From contig NZ_CP060713.1 in the NCBI RefSeq assembly GCF_014395785.1, positions 1,702,501-1,766,500 of the forward strand: a stretch of DNA of 64,000 bases, given 5' to 3'. The notes below the pieces were generated by a model. It made no database searches. It saw only the letters and a program-made list of their open reading frames with translations, and had not been told where the DNA came from. This document shows, piece by piece, positions 45,080-52,845 of this stretch (positions within the stretch are counted from its first letter, which is position 1; each line of letters begins with the position of its first letter). The DNA comes from Nocardioides mesophilus (GTDB lineage Bacteria > Actinomycetota > Actinomycetes > Propionibacteriales > Nocardioidaceae). The translations under genes and the position numbers were made by a program.

Positions 45080-45873
45080 GGCGCCGCCCGGGGGGTGCGG
45101 CCCTCGCCGGCCGGACCGGCGAACGCCTGCGCGACGTCGAGCCAGCGGTCGGCGTCGGGGCCGGTCGCCGTCAGGTCGAGGTCGTCGCGGTGCGCGCGGC
45201 GGGTGACCAGCAGCGCGAAGTCGTACGCCGACCCGCGCACCGACTGCGCGGCGTCGGCCGGCCCGGCCTCGAACAGGTCGCCGCCCGGGAGCACCAGCGA
45301 CACGTGCACCGGGACGGTCGGCACCTCGACGCCCCGGTTGGCGAAGGCGTAGCCGCGGGTGCGCACGCCGAGGTGCACCACGTGCCGGACCCGGTCCTCG
45401 CGCGGCAGCTCGACCCCGAGCCCTGCAGCGACGTCCCGGCCGTGCGCCCAGGTCTCCATGAACCGGGCGGTGGCCATCGAGGTGGCGCTCATCGGCGGGC
45501 CGTACCAAGGGATCTTCTGCCCCTCCGGGAGCACGCGGAGCACCTCGGCCAGCCGGGACCGGGCGGCCCGCCAACGCGCCAGCAGCTCGGCCGCAGGGAC
45601 CTGTGCACCCGACTGCGCCTCCGCGTCGACGAAGCCGTCCGGGTTGTCGACGGCCTCCAGCACGGTGGCGTCCCAGGCGGCCTTGTCGGTGGCCGCCGTC
45701 GCCGCGGTCTCGTCGGTCCAGGCCAGGTGCGCGACCTGGTGGGCGACCGTCCAGCCGGCGGCCGGCGTCGGGGCCCGCCAGCCGGTGTCGTCGTCGGGCA
45801 GTGGCGCGACCAGCCGGTCGAGCTGTGCGCCCTCGGCCTCCAGGTCGGTCAGGACCACCTCGAGCGCACTCAT
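45076..45873 (-). CDS. TIGR03084-type DinB/MDMPI-fold metal-binding protein
   Basis: 265-aa protein with the mycothiol-dependent maleylpyruvate isomerase-like four-helix domain. Metal ligands can be read as His in WTVAHQVAHL and Glu/His in FMETWAHGRD. The C-terminal half is an SCP2-like alpha/beta part. Members regularly sit beside AtuA and acyl-CoA dehydrogenases in actinobacteria; function unknown. ATG at 45873 overlaps the TetR stop (ATGA). Confidence 0.82.
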   Translation of the reverse strand: MSALEVVLTDLEAEGAQLDRLVAPLPDDDTGWRAPTPAAGWTVAHQVAHLAWTDETAATAATDKAAWDATVLEAVDNPDGFVDAEAQSGAQVPAAELLARWRAARSRLAEVLRVLPEGQKIPWYGPPMSATSMATARFMETWAHGRDVAAGLGVELPREDRVRHVVHLGVRTRGYAFANRGVEVPTVPVHVSLVLPGGDLFEAGPADAAQSVRGSAYDFALLVTRRAHRDDLDLTATGPDADRWLDVAQAFAGPAGEGRTPRAAP

Positions 45874-46541
45874 CGGGCCGCCTCCTCCCCGGCCGGGCCG
45901 GCCGGTGCGTCGCGTCGGGCGCGCTCCGGTGCGGCCGGGCCGAGCCGGTCGTCGAGGACCCGGGCCCACTCGTCGAGGATCCGGGCGCGTCGGGCAGCGT
46001 CGTCGGTGATCGTGTTCGCCAGCCCGAGCCCGCGGACCAGGTCGAGCGTGGACTGCACGAGCTCGCGGACGCCCGGCCGGGCCTCGTCGGCGCCGAGCAG
46101 CTCCACGGTCCAGCGGTGCGTCTCCCGGCCGATCCGCTGCTCGAGCGGGGCCAGCGCCTCGTGCAGTGCCGGGTCGGTGCGGGCCGCGACCCAGAGCTCG
46201 AGCGCGGCGGTGAACACCGGGCTGGTGAAGTGGTCGGCGAGCATCTGCAGCACCGCGCGGGTGCGCCGCGGGCCGTCCGGCAGCGCCGCCGCGGCCTGCC
46301 GGAGCTCCTCGCCGCGCACCTCGGCCAGGTGGCCCACGGCGGCCAGCACGAGGTCGTTCTTGCTCGGGAAGTGGTGCAGCTGCGCCCCGCGGGACACTCC
46401 GGCCCGCTGGCTGACCAGCGTCGTCGACGTACCGCTCCAGCCGCTGTCCACCAGGCACTCCACGGTCGCCTCGAGCAGCCGCTGCCGCATCGCCCGGGTC
46501 CGCTCCTCCTGCGGCACCCGGGTGCCGGTCGTCACGCTCAC
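45870..46541 (-). CDS. TetR-family regulator of the Atu-type operon
   Basis: 223-aa regulator. The HTH is in TRAMRQRLLEATVECLVDSG and GTSTTLVSQRAGVSRGAQLHHFPSK; the C-terminal half is a helical ligand domain. GTG at 46541 was chosen because a GACGAT -10 (46548-46553) ends six bases before it and TTGACT lies 17 bases further up; a longer TTG-started frame would begin inside the promoter. It heads the catabolic operon and probably represses it from the palindrome at 46568-46587. Confidence 0.85.
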   Translation of the reverse strand: MSVTTGTRVPQEERTRAMRQRLLEATVECLVDSGWSGTSTTLVSQRAGVSRGAQLHHFPSKNDLVLAAVGHLAEVRGEELRQAAAALPDGPRRTRAVLQMLADHFTSPVFTAALELWVAARTDPALHEALAPLEQRIGRETHRWTVELLGADEARPGVRELVQSTLDLVRGLGLANTITDDAARRARILDEWARVLDDRLGPAAPERARRDAPAGPAGEEAAR

Positions 46542-46567
46542 CCGCTCATCGTCGGGCCCCCAGAACA

Positions 46568-46587
46568 AACAGTCAAGCCTGACTGTT
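46568..46587 (-). promoter_or_regulatory. TetR operator overlapping the -35 box
   Basis: Perfect inverted repeat AACAGTCA-N4-TGACTGTT, with further partial symmetry outside (GAAC/GTTC). On the minus strand its right arm supplies TTGACT, the -35 of the TetR operon, 17 bases from GACGAT. Binding would block RNA polymerase. Confidence 0.75.
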
Positions 46588-46626
46588 CTTGCCCTCAGCA
46601 GGACCGGCCGCGAGCGCGGTGGCGCC

Positions 46627-47634
46627 TCAGCGCGACGAGGAGCAGCCGCAGGACTCCCGATGCACGAACTCGGGCGTCAGCTGGATGGTCTCGGTCGGGC
46701 GCGTGGGGTCCTTCAGCCGGGCGAGCAGCAGTCGGGCGGCCTCGGCGCCGATCCGCGCGATGGGCTGCGAGATGACGGTCAGCCGGGGGTGGAACAGGTG
46801 CGCCCACTCGAAGTCGTCGAACGACACCAGCGCGATGTCGTCGGGCACGCGCATCCCGAGGTCCTGCAGCCCCTCCAGCACCCCGATGGTCATGCGGTTG
46901 TTGGCTGCGACGATCGCCGTCGGCGGCTCGGCCAGGGCGATCAGCTCACGAACGGCCACGCGCGCGGGCTCCACCTCGCTCGCTCCGGACGCCACCAGCT
47001 CGGCGTCGTAGGCCAGGCCACTACGCTCCAGTCCGAGCTGGTAACCGCTCAGGCGCTCGTTGGTGGTGCTCAGCCCGGGTTGACCGCAGATCAGCGCGAT
47101 CCGTCGGTGCCCGAGGGACGCCACGTGCTCGACGAGCTGGCTGGTGGCGTGCTCGTTCTCCACGCCCACCTGGTCGAAGCTCTCCGAGGCGAGCCTGTCG
47201 ATGAGGACGGTCGGGAGCCGCTGGTCAGCGAGGTACCGCAGTGCCCTGCGCTCGGGGTCGGCCGACGGAGCCAGCACGTATCCGTCCACCCGACGCGAGT
47301 GCAGGGACCGGATCACCCGAAGCTCCTCGTCGGGGTCATCCATCGTGTCGACAAGGAGCATGAGGTAGCCGGCTGCACGGACCTCGCTCTCGAGCGCGCG
47401 CACGAGGTCGATGAAGTACGGGTTCGAGATGGCCGAGATGGCCAGCCCGATGGTCCGGGTGCTCGAAGTGGCCAGCGACCGGGCCACCGTGTTGTGGGTG
47501 TAGCCGGTCTCCTCGATGGCGGTCAGGACCTTCTGACGCGTCGCCTCGGCCACGTAGCGCGACTCGTTCAGCACGTGCGAAACCGTGGTGGTCGAGACCC
47601 CTGCCCTCAACGCCACGTCGATCATCGTCGCCAT
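46627..47634 (-). CDS. LacI-family transcriptional regulator
   Basis: 335-aa regulator. HTH and hinge at 1-55 (MIDVALRAGVSTTTVSHVLN), then a periplasmic-binding-protein-like sugar domain (IGLAISAISNPYFIDLVRAL, VGVENEHATSQLVEHVASLG, VPDDIALVSFDDFEW). It ends in a Cys-Gly-Cys tail. ATG at 47634 and GTG at 47637 are both possible; AGGGG lies eight or five bases before them. It is divergent from the frc-type sugar operon and shares its operators. Confidence 0.92.
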   Translation of the reverse strand: MATMIDVALRAGVSTTTVSHVLNESRYVAEATRQKVLTAIEETGYTHNTVARSLATSSTRTIGLAISAISNPYFIDLVRALESEVRAAGYLMLLVDTMDDPDEELRVIRSLHSRRVDGYVLAPSADPERRALRYLADQRLPTVLIDRLASESFDQVGVENEHATSQLVEHVASLGHRRIALICGQPGLSTTNERLSGYQLGLERSGLAYDAELVASGASEVEPARVAVRELIALAEPPTAIVAANNRMTIGVLEGLQDLGMRVPDDIALVSFDDFEWAHLFHPRLTVISQPIARIGAEAARLLLARLKDPTRPTETIQLTPEFVHRESCGCSSSR

Positions 47635-47690
47635 CACTACGTCCCCTCACCCATCCCTCTGCCGTCATCCTACGGGTTCACCGGGTGACG

Positions 47691-47713
47691 CAAGCGCTTG
47701 CGGCAAGCGCTTG
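47691..47713. promoter_or_regulatory. Twin LacI operators in the divergent promoter
   Basis: Two copies of the perfect palindrome CAAGCGCTTG (47691-47700 and 47704-47713) separated by CGG; the whole block is itself a palindrome. Rightward promoter: TTGCGG (47698-47703), 17 bases, TAACGT (47721-47726), so the second operator fills the spacer. Leftward -10: TAGGAT (complement of 47667-47672). LacI binding would shut both genes. Confidence 0.85.
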
Positions 47714-47793
47714 CGTGTCGTAACGTGACCGAGGACACAGTCCCTGGCCCACGGCCGAGAGCAGGGTCTGAACCACGATCTGGAGGAGCGACG

Positions 47794-48516
47794 GTGACCG
47801 ACGACGAGATGCTCGCCGAGGCGGTGCGACGAGCCAGAGGACTGGTGGCTCCCGGCACCCGGCGTCTGCTCGGCATCGTGGGCCCTCCCGGCGGCGGCAA
47901 GTCCACGCTGGCCCATTTCCTGACCGAGCAGCTGGGCACCTCGGCGTGCTACGTGCCGATGGACGGCTTCCACCTGGCCAACGTCGAGCTGGAGCGTCTC
48001 GCGCGTCGCGACCGCAAGGGCGCCCCGGACACGTTCGACGCTGCCGGGTACGTCGCCCTTCTGCGGCGCCTGCGCGATGCCGAGGAGACGGTCTACGCCC
48101 CGGCCTTCGACCGCGAGCTCGACGAGTCGATCGCCGGCGCCGTCGCCGTACCTCCCACGGTCCCCCTAGTCATCACGGAGGGCAACTACCTCCTCCTGCA
48201 GGAGGGGCCGTGGGCCGACGTACGGCGTCTGCTGGACGAGATCTGGTACGTCGAGACAGACGAGCAGACCCGCGTCGAACGTCTGATCCAACGCCACGTC
48301 ACCTTCGGCAAGACCCCTGCGGCGGCGCATGCCTGGGCCCACGGGAGCGATCAGCGCAACGCCGAGCTGGTCGCCCGGAGCCGGCACGGCGCCGACCTCG
48401 TAGTCCACCTGTCGCCCCGTGACCGGGAAGCCCACGTCGCATCCGAACGCACACCGGCCGACCAGGTCGCACACCCCCACCGAAACACCGCCAACCGAGG
48501 AGCACCAGATGCGTGA
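47794..48516 (+). CDS. frcK: P-loop kinase of the FrcK/uridine-kinase type
   Basis: 240-aa kinase with Walker A VGPPGGGKSTLAHFL, the substrate segment MDGFHLANVELE, and a basic lid (RVERLIQRHVTFGKTP). FrcK is the kinase encoded with the fructose ABC transporter of rhizobia; uridine or pantothenate kinase activity is less likely here. GTG at 47794 follows GGAGGA. Its 3' end overlaps the binding-protein start by eight bases. Confidence 0.78.
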   Translation: MTDDEMLAEAVRRARGLVAPGTRRLLGIVGPPGGGKSTLAHFLTEQLGTSACYVPMDGFHLANVELERLARRDRKGAPDTFDAAGYVALLRRLRDAEETVYAPAFDRELDESIAGAVAVPPTVPLVITEGNYLLLQEGPWADVRRLLDEIWYVETDEQTRVERLIQRHVTFGKTPAAAHAWAHGSDQRNAELVARSRHGADLVVHLSPRDREAHVASERTPADQVAHPHRNTANRGAPDA

Positions 48517-49534
48517 CAACCGACCGTTCCACACCCGCGCCGTCGCCGCCCTGGCCGTGACCCTGACCGCGCTCGCCGCAGCCGGGTGCAGCACCGAGCG
48601 CGCCGCGTCGTCAGAGTCCCCGAGCGACGACGGCGAGGTGAAGATCGGCCTGGTCACCAAGACCGAGACCAACCCGTACTTCGTCAAGCTCCGGGAATCG
48701 GCCCAGGCCGCCGCCGACAAGAGCGGAGCCGACCTCATCGCGCTGGCCGGAAAGTTCGACGGGGACAACGCCGGCCAGGTCACCGCCATCGAGAACCTCG
48801 TACAGCAAGGGGTGGACGGGATCCTGATCACTCCGAGCAACGCGAAGGCGATCCTCGACGCCATCCAGGAAGCCAAGGACGCCGGAGTCGTCGTGATCGC
48901 GCTGGACACGGAGACCGAGCCTCGTGACGCGGTCGCAGCGACCTTCGCCACCGACAACGAGGAAGCCGGCCGGACGCTGGGCAAGTACATCGACGCCCGG
49001 CTCGGCGACCGTGACCCGAAGGTGCTGATGGCCGACCTGGACCCGAGCTCCAGCGTCGGGCTGCAGCGGCACAACGGCTTTCTGGACGGCATGGGGCTCA
49101 CCGACGACAGCGACGCCATCCTGGGCACGGCGCTCACCCAGGGCGATCAGGGCAAGGCCCAGGCCGCCATGGAGAACCTGCTGCAGCGAGTCGGCAAGAA
49201 GGTCAACGTGGTCTACAACATCAACGAGCCGGCAGCGCGGGGGTCCTACCTCGCTCTGAAGGCGCGCGGGCTCGCCGACGACGTCCTGATCGGCGCGATC
49301 GACGGCAGCTGCTCGGGCGTGCAGGACGTCGCTGACGGCAAGTTCGCCGCCACCGTCATGCAGTTCCCCCAGAAGATGGCCGAGCAGGGCGTCGCCGCTG
49401 TCGTGAAGTACGCCGAGACCGGCGAGAAGCCGTCGGGCTTCGTCGACACCGGCGACATGCTCATCACTGACAAGCCGGTGGACGGGCTGGAGTCCAAGGA
49501 CTCCACCTGGGGCGCCGAGAACTGCTGGGGATGA
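48509..49534 (+). CDS. frcB: Sugar ABC transporter substrate-binding lipoprotein
   Basis: 341-aa Peripla_BP_4-type protein. The signal peptide has the lipobox LAAAGC, so it is a lipid-anchored extracellular protein. The mature part shows KIGLVTKTETNPYFVKLRE and VDGILITPSNAKAILDAI, typical of ribose/fructose/xylitol binding proteins. ATG at 48509 follows GAGGAG. Sugar identity is inferred from the frcK neighbour only. Confidence 0.88.
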   Translation: MRDNRPFHTRAVAALAVTLTALAAAGCSTERAASSESPSDDGEVKIGLVTKTETNPYFVKLRESAQAAADKSGADLIALAGKFDGDNAGQVTAIENLVQQGVDGILITPSNAKAILDAIQEAKDAGVVVIALDTETEPRDAVAATFATDNEEAGRTLGKYIDARLGDRDPKVLMADLDPSSSVGLQRHNGFLDGMGLTDDSDAILGTALTQGDQGKAQAAMENLLQRVGKKVNVVYNINEPAARGSYLALKARGLADDVLIGAIDGSCSGVQDVADGKFAATVMQFPQKMAEQGVAAVVKYAETGEKPSGFVDTGDMLITDKPVDGLESKDSTWGAENCWG

Positions 49535-50568
49535 GGGTCGTGACAGGCACGCAGACCTCGTCACCGCAGCTGCCTCCGGCCGAGCGCGAATCGGGAACGA
49601 AACGGGCGCTCGACGCGATGGAGCGGCGCTTCTCGCAGACCCCGGCGCTCGGCCCGACGGCCGCGCTGCTCCTCGCGATCGTCGTGTTCTCGGTGGGCAG
49701 CGACACGTTCCTGAACATCGACAACTTCTCGTTCATCGTCCAACAGTCCGTGGTGATCGCCACGCTGGCTCTCGGGCAGACGATCATCATCCTGACCGGC
49801 GGGATCGACCTCGCGAACGCACTGATCGCGGTCCTGGGCACCCTGGTGATGACCCGGACCACCCTCGACGGCGTTCCTGTGGTCGCCGCCCTGGCGCTGG
49901 GGGTGCTGGTCTGCGCGCTCACGGCATCCGTCTCGGGGCTGCTCGTCGCCAAGCTCCGCCTGCCCTCGTTCATCGTGACGCTCGGGATGCTGACGGTGGT
50001 CACCGCGGTGGCCAACCTGTACAGCAGCGGCACGACGTGGCCGGCGCCCGACGGCTTGCTCACCCTGATGGGGATGAAGCTGTACCTGTTCGGACGTGTC
50101 CAGTTCACGATCGGCATGCTCTTCGCCGCCGCCCTGTTCGTCCTCGTGTGGGTGACGCTGACCAGGACGGCCTGGGGTCGACACGTCTACGCGATCGGCA
50201 ACGACGCCGAGGCTGCGCGCCTCAACGGCATCAACGTGAAGCGGATGCTGCTCAGCGTGTACGCCCTCGCCGGGTGCATCTACGCCATGGCCGCCTGGCT
50301 GTCCCTGGGCCGGACCCCGAGCGCAGACCCCAACGCCTATCAGCTCGGCAACCTCGAGAGCATCACCGCGGTCGTGATCGGCGGCACCAGCCTCTTCGGC
50401 GGTCGAGGCGGCGTGGTCGGGACCGTGGTGGGTGCGCTCATCGTGTCGGTGCTGCGCAGCGGACTCACGCAGATGGGGATCGACTCCAACTACCAGAACC
50501 TGGCCACCGGGATCCTCGTCATCGTCGCGGTCGCCTTCGACCAGTTCACCCGACGGAGGTCAGCATGA
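49531..50568 (+). CDS. frcC: Sugar ABC transporter permease (RbsC/FrcC type)
   Basis: 345-aa membrane protein with about ten helices and the family signature VIGGTSLFGGRGGVVGTVVGAL near the C-terminus. The helix pattern begins GPTAALLLAIVVFSVGSDTF. ATG at 49531 overlaps the binding-protein stop (ATGA). It forms the channel with FrcA dimers. Confidence 0.9.
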   Translation: MRVVTGTQTSSPQLPPAERESGTKRALDAMERRFSQTPALGPTAALLLAIVVFSVGSDTFLNIDNFSFIVQQSVVIATLALGQTIIILTGGIDLANALIAVLGTLVMTRTTLDGVPVVAALALGVLVCALTASVSGLLVAKLRLPSFIVTLGMLTVVTAVANLYSSGTTWPAPDGLLTLMGMKLYLFGRVQFTIGMLFAAALFVLVWVTLTRTAWGRHVYAIGNDAEAARLNGINVKRMLLSVYALAGCIYAMAAWLSLGRTPSADPNAYQLGNLESITAVVIGGTSLFGGRGGVVGTVVGALIVSVLRSGLTQMGIDSNYQNLATGILVIVAVAFDQFTRRRSA

Positions 50569-51356
50569 GCACCGCGTCCACGCGAGACCCGGCGGAGCCG
50601 GCACCGGTGCTGTCGGCGAGGGGCCTGCGCAAGCGCTACGGGCAGGTCACCGCGATCGACGGGGCCGACTTCGACCTCTACCCGGGCGAGGTGCTCGCCG
50701 TCGTCGGCGACAACGGGGCCGGCAAGTCCAGCCTCATCAAGGCGCTGACCGGCGCTCTCGTGCCGGATGCCGGAACGGTGGCGCTCGACGGGCGGTCGGT
50801 CTCCTTCACGTCGCCCGCCGACGCTCGCGAGGCGGGGATCGAGACGGTCTACCAGACCCTGGCGCTCGCGCCGGCCATGGACATCGCCTCGAACCTGTTC
50901 CTCGGCCGGGAGATCCGCCGTGACGGCCTCCTCGGCAGACTGCGCATGCTGGACCGCCGGGCGATGCGGGAGGAGGCGGCGCGCCAGCTGGACGCGCTGG
51001 GCATCGCGACGGTCCAGGACATCACGCAGCTCGTCGAGACCCTGTCCGGTGGCCAGCGGCAGGCCGTCGCCGTCGCCCGCGCTGCCATGTTCGGCAGCAA
51101 GGTCGTCATCATGGACGAGCCGACCGCTGCGCTGGGGGTGCGCGAGACCAGGCACGTGCTCGACCTGATCAAGCGCATCAGTGCACGTGGCCTGCCGGTC
51201 GTCCTCATCAGCCACGACATGCCGGCGGTCTTCGAGGTCGCCGACCGCATCCACGTGCACCGCCTCGGACGGCGTGCCGGGACGGTCCGGCCCGGAGAGG
51301 TGTCCATGTCCGACGTGGTCGCGTTCATCACCGGCGCCGAGGACGTGCCCGACTGA
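50565..51356 (+). CDS. frcA: Sugar ABC transporter ATP-binding protein (single domain, FrcA type)
   Basis: 263-aa ATPase with Walker A VGDNGAGKSSL, signature LSGGQRQAVAVAR, Walker B VVIMDEPTAALG and H-loop LISHDM. It has one nucleotide domain, unlike two-domain RbsA, which matches the FrcA form and supports the frc reading of the operon. ATG at 50565 overlaps the permease stop. The stop is followed within five bases by repeat array 5. Confidence 0.9.
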   Translation: MSTASTRDPAEPAPVLSARGLRKRYGQVTAIDGADFDLYPGEVLAVVGDNGAGKSSLIKALTGALVPDAGTVALDGRSVSFTSPADAREAGIETVYQTLALAPAMDIASNLFLGREIRRDGLLGRLRMLDRRAMREEAARQLDALGIATVQDITQLVETLSGGQRQAVAVARAAMFGSKVVIMDEPTAALGVRETRHVLDLIKRISARGLPVVLISHDMPAVFEVADRIHVHRLGRRAGTVRPGEVSMSDVVAFITGAEDVPD

Positions 51357-51361
51357 ACCCC

Positions 51362-51545
51362 GCCGAGTCGGCGCATCCGCAGCGCCGGACCCTGCCGAGT
51401 CGGCGCATCCGCAGCGCTGGACCCCGCCGAGTCGGCGCATCCGCAGCGCTGAACCCCGCCGACTCGGCGCATCTGCAGCGCCGGACCACGTCGAGTCGGC
51501 GCATCTGCAGCGCCGGACCCTGCCGACTCGGCGCATCCGCACCTG
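51362..51545 (+). repeat. 32-bp tandem repeat array 5 (six units)
   Basis: Units start at 51362, 51394, 51426, 51458, 51490 and 51522. Units 1-3 have GCCGAGTCGGC with GCATCCGCAG; unit 4 has GCCGACTCGGC; unit 5 has GTCGAGTCGGC; unit 6 is cut after GCATCCGC. The array begins five bases after the frcA stop and is co-oriented with it. Confidence 0.93.
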
Positions 51546-51617
51546 TCCGAGCGCCGCGCGTCCTAGACTCCGGGCGGCCGCTCGGCCAACGAGACGCACG
51601 ACGATCCAGGGGGATCC

Positions 51618-52171
51618 ATGTCCGACAGCTACGGCGCCCAGAGCTACCCAGCCCCGCCGCCGGACCCGACAGGCTACGGAAGCGGTTACGGCTACGCGCC
51701 GGCCCCGATCCCCTACGCGAGCTGGATCCAGCGCGTCGGCGGCTACGTGATCGACATGCTGGTGGTGCTGCCGGGCTACGCGATCGTGTTGATCGGGCTC
51801 GCGCTCGCACCGGCCACGATGGATCCGGTGGCGAGCACGACTCCCGGCGGCTCTCTGGGCTTCGGGGCACGACGGTAGCGGTCATGCTCCTCGGGTACGC
51901 CGTCATCCTCGGCCTGGTGATCTGGAACCTGTTCATCCGGCAGGGTCGGACGGGCTGGAGCATCGGCAAGCAGGTACTGGGGATCCGGCTCATCAGCGAG
52001 CAGACCGGACAGCCGATCGGCGCCGGGATGGCGTTCGTGCGCACCCTCGCCCACTTCTTGGACTCGCTGGCCTGCTACCTCGGCTGGCTGTGGCCGCTGT
52101 GGGACCCGAAGTGCCAGACGTTCGCCGACAAGCTGTTGCGCACCGTCGTCATCCAGCAGAAGAAGGCCTGA
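51618..52171 (+). pseudogene. RDD-family membrane protein, frame broken by one base
   Basis: About 185-aa membrane protein. Part 1 has a Tyr/Pro/Gly-rich N-terminus (SYGAQSYPAPPPDPTGYGSG, trimmed) and ASWIQRVGGYVIDMLVVLPGY with the R..D pair of RDD proteins; part 2 has VIWNLFIRQGRTGWSIGKQVLG and the C-terminal helix. The frames join at GGGG (51864-51867): one more G restores GSLGFGTTVAVMLLGY. A TAGACT -10 lies at 51564-51569 and AGGGGG precedes the ATG. A base-calling error is likely. Confidence 0.82.
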
Positions 52172-52191
52172 CCGGCGCTCGTCCGCCAGCG

Positions 52192-52312
52192 CTGCAGACG
52201 CGCCGACTCGACAGGGTCCAGCGCTGCAGACGCGCCGACTCGGCGGGGTCCGGCGCTGCAGACGCGCCGACTCGACGGGGTTCAACGCTGCAGACGCGCG
52301 ACTCGGCGGGTG
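52192..52312 (-). repeat. 32-bp tandem repeat array 6 (four units)
   Basis: Minus-oriented units start at 52192, 52224, 52256 and 52288. Units 1 and 3 carry GCCGACTCGAC (sense GTCGAGTCGGC); the last has lost a base (GCGCGACTCGGC). Unlike the other arrays it is antisense to the gene it follows (RDD, ending 52171) and lies before a plus-strand GNAT gene. Confidence 0.92.
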
Positions 52313-52347
52313 GGGTGGGGTGGGCGCGGAGGTGTCACCATGGACAG

Positions 52348-52845
52348 GTGTTCCGAGACGCCACCCTCGAGGACCTGGCCGCCCTGCGTGACCTCGAGCG
52401 CGAGTCGAACCTCGCCGCGCTGGGCCACGTCTTCCCCGCGGACCGGTTCCCCTTCCCCGACGACGCGGTGCTGGCCCGCTGGTCGCTCGTCCTCGACGAG
52501 CCCGGCTGCGAGGTGCTGGTGCTCGACGACCCGGAGCCGTCCCGGTCCCGCTCCCGGCTGATCGCCTACGCGGCGTACGACGACTCCTGGCTGCGGCACC
52601 TCGCGGTCCGCCCCGACCACTGGGGCGAGGGCCTGGCCTCGTCGGCCATCGACACCGCGCTGCACGCCATGGACCTGCGCGGCAGCACCAGCGCGTCGCT
52701 GTGGTGCCTGGAGGAGAACCGGCGGGCGCGGCGGCTCTACGAGTACCTCGGCTGGCGGCCGACCGAGGACCGGCAGCCCGCGCCGTGGCCGCCGCACCCG
52801 ACCGAGATGCGCTACGAACGGCTGATCGTGGCGTCGACGCGATGA
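52348..52845 (+). CDS. GNAT-family N-acetyltransferase
   Basis: 165-aa acyltransferase. The acetyl-CoA site is WLRHLAVRPDHWGEGLASSAI, with NRRARRLYEYLGWRPT following. Substrate unknown. GTG at 52348 was chosen because the family strand FRDATLEDLAALRDLE begins there; CACCAT, a weak -10, ends six bases upstream. Its stop overlaps the exporter ATG (ATGA), so the two are coupled. Confidence 0.83.
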   Translation: MFRDATLEDLAALRDLERESNLAALGHVFPADRFPFPDDAVLARWSLVLDEPGCEVLVLDDPEPSRSRSRLIAYAAYDDSWLRHLAVRPDHWGEGLASSAIDTALHAMDLRGSTSASLWCLEENRRARRLYEYLGWRPTEDRQPAPWPPHPTEMRYERLIVASTR

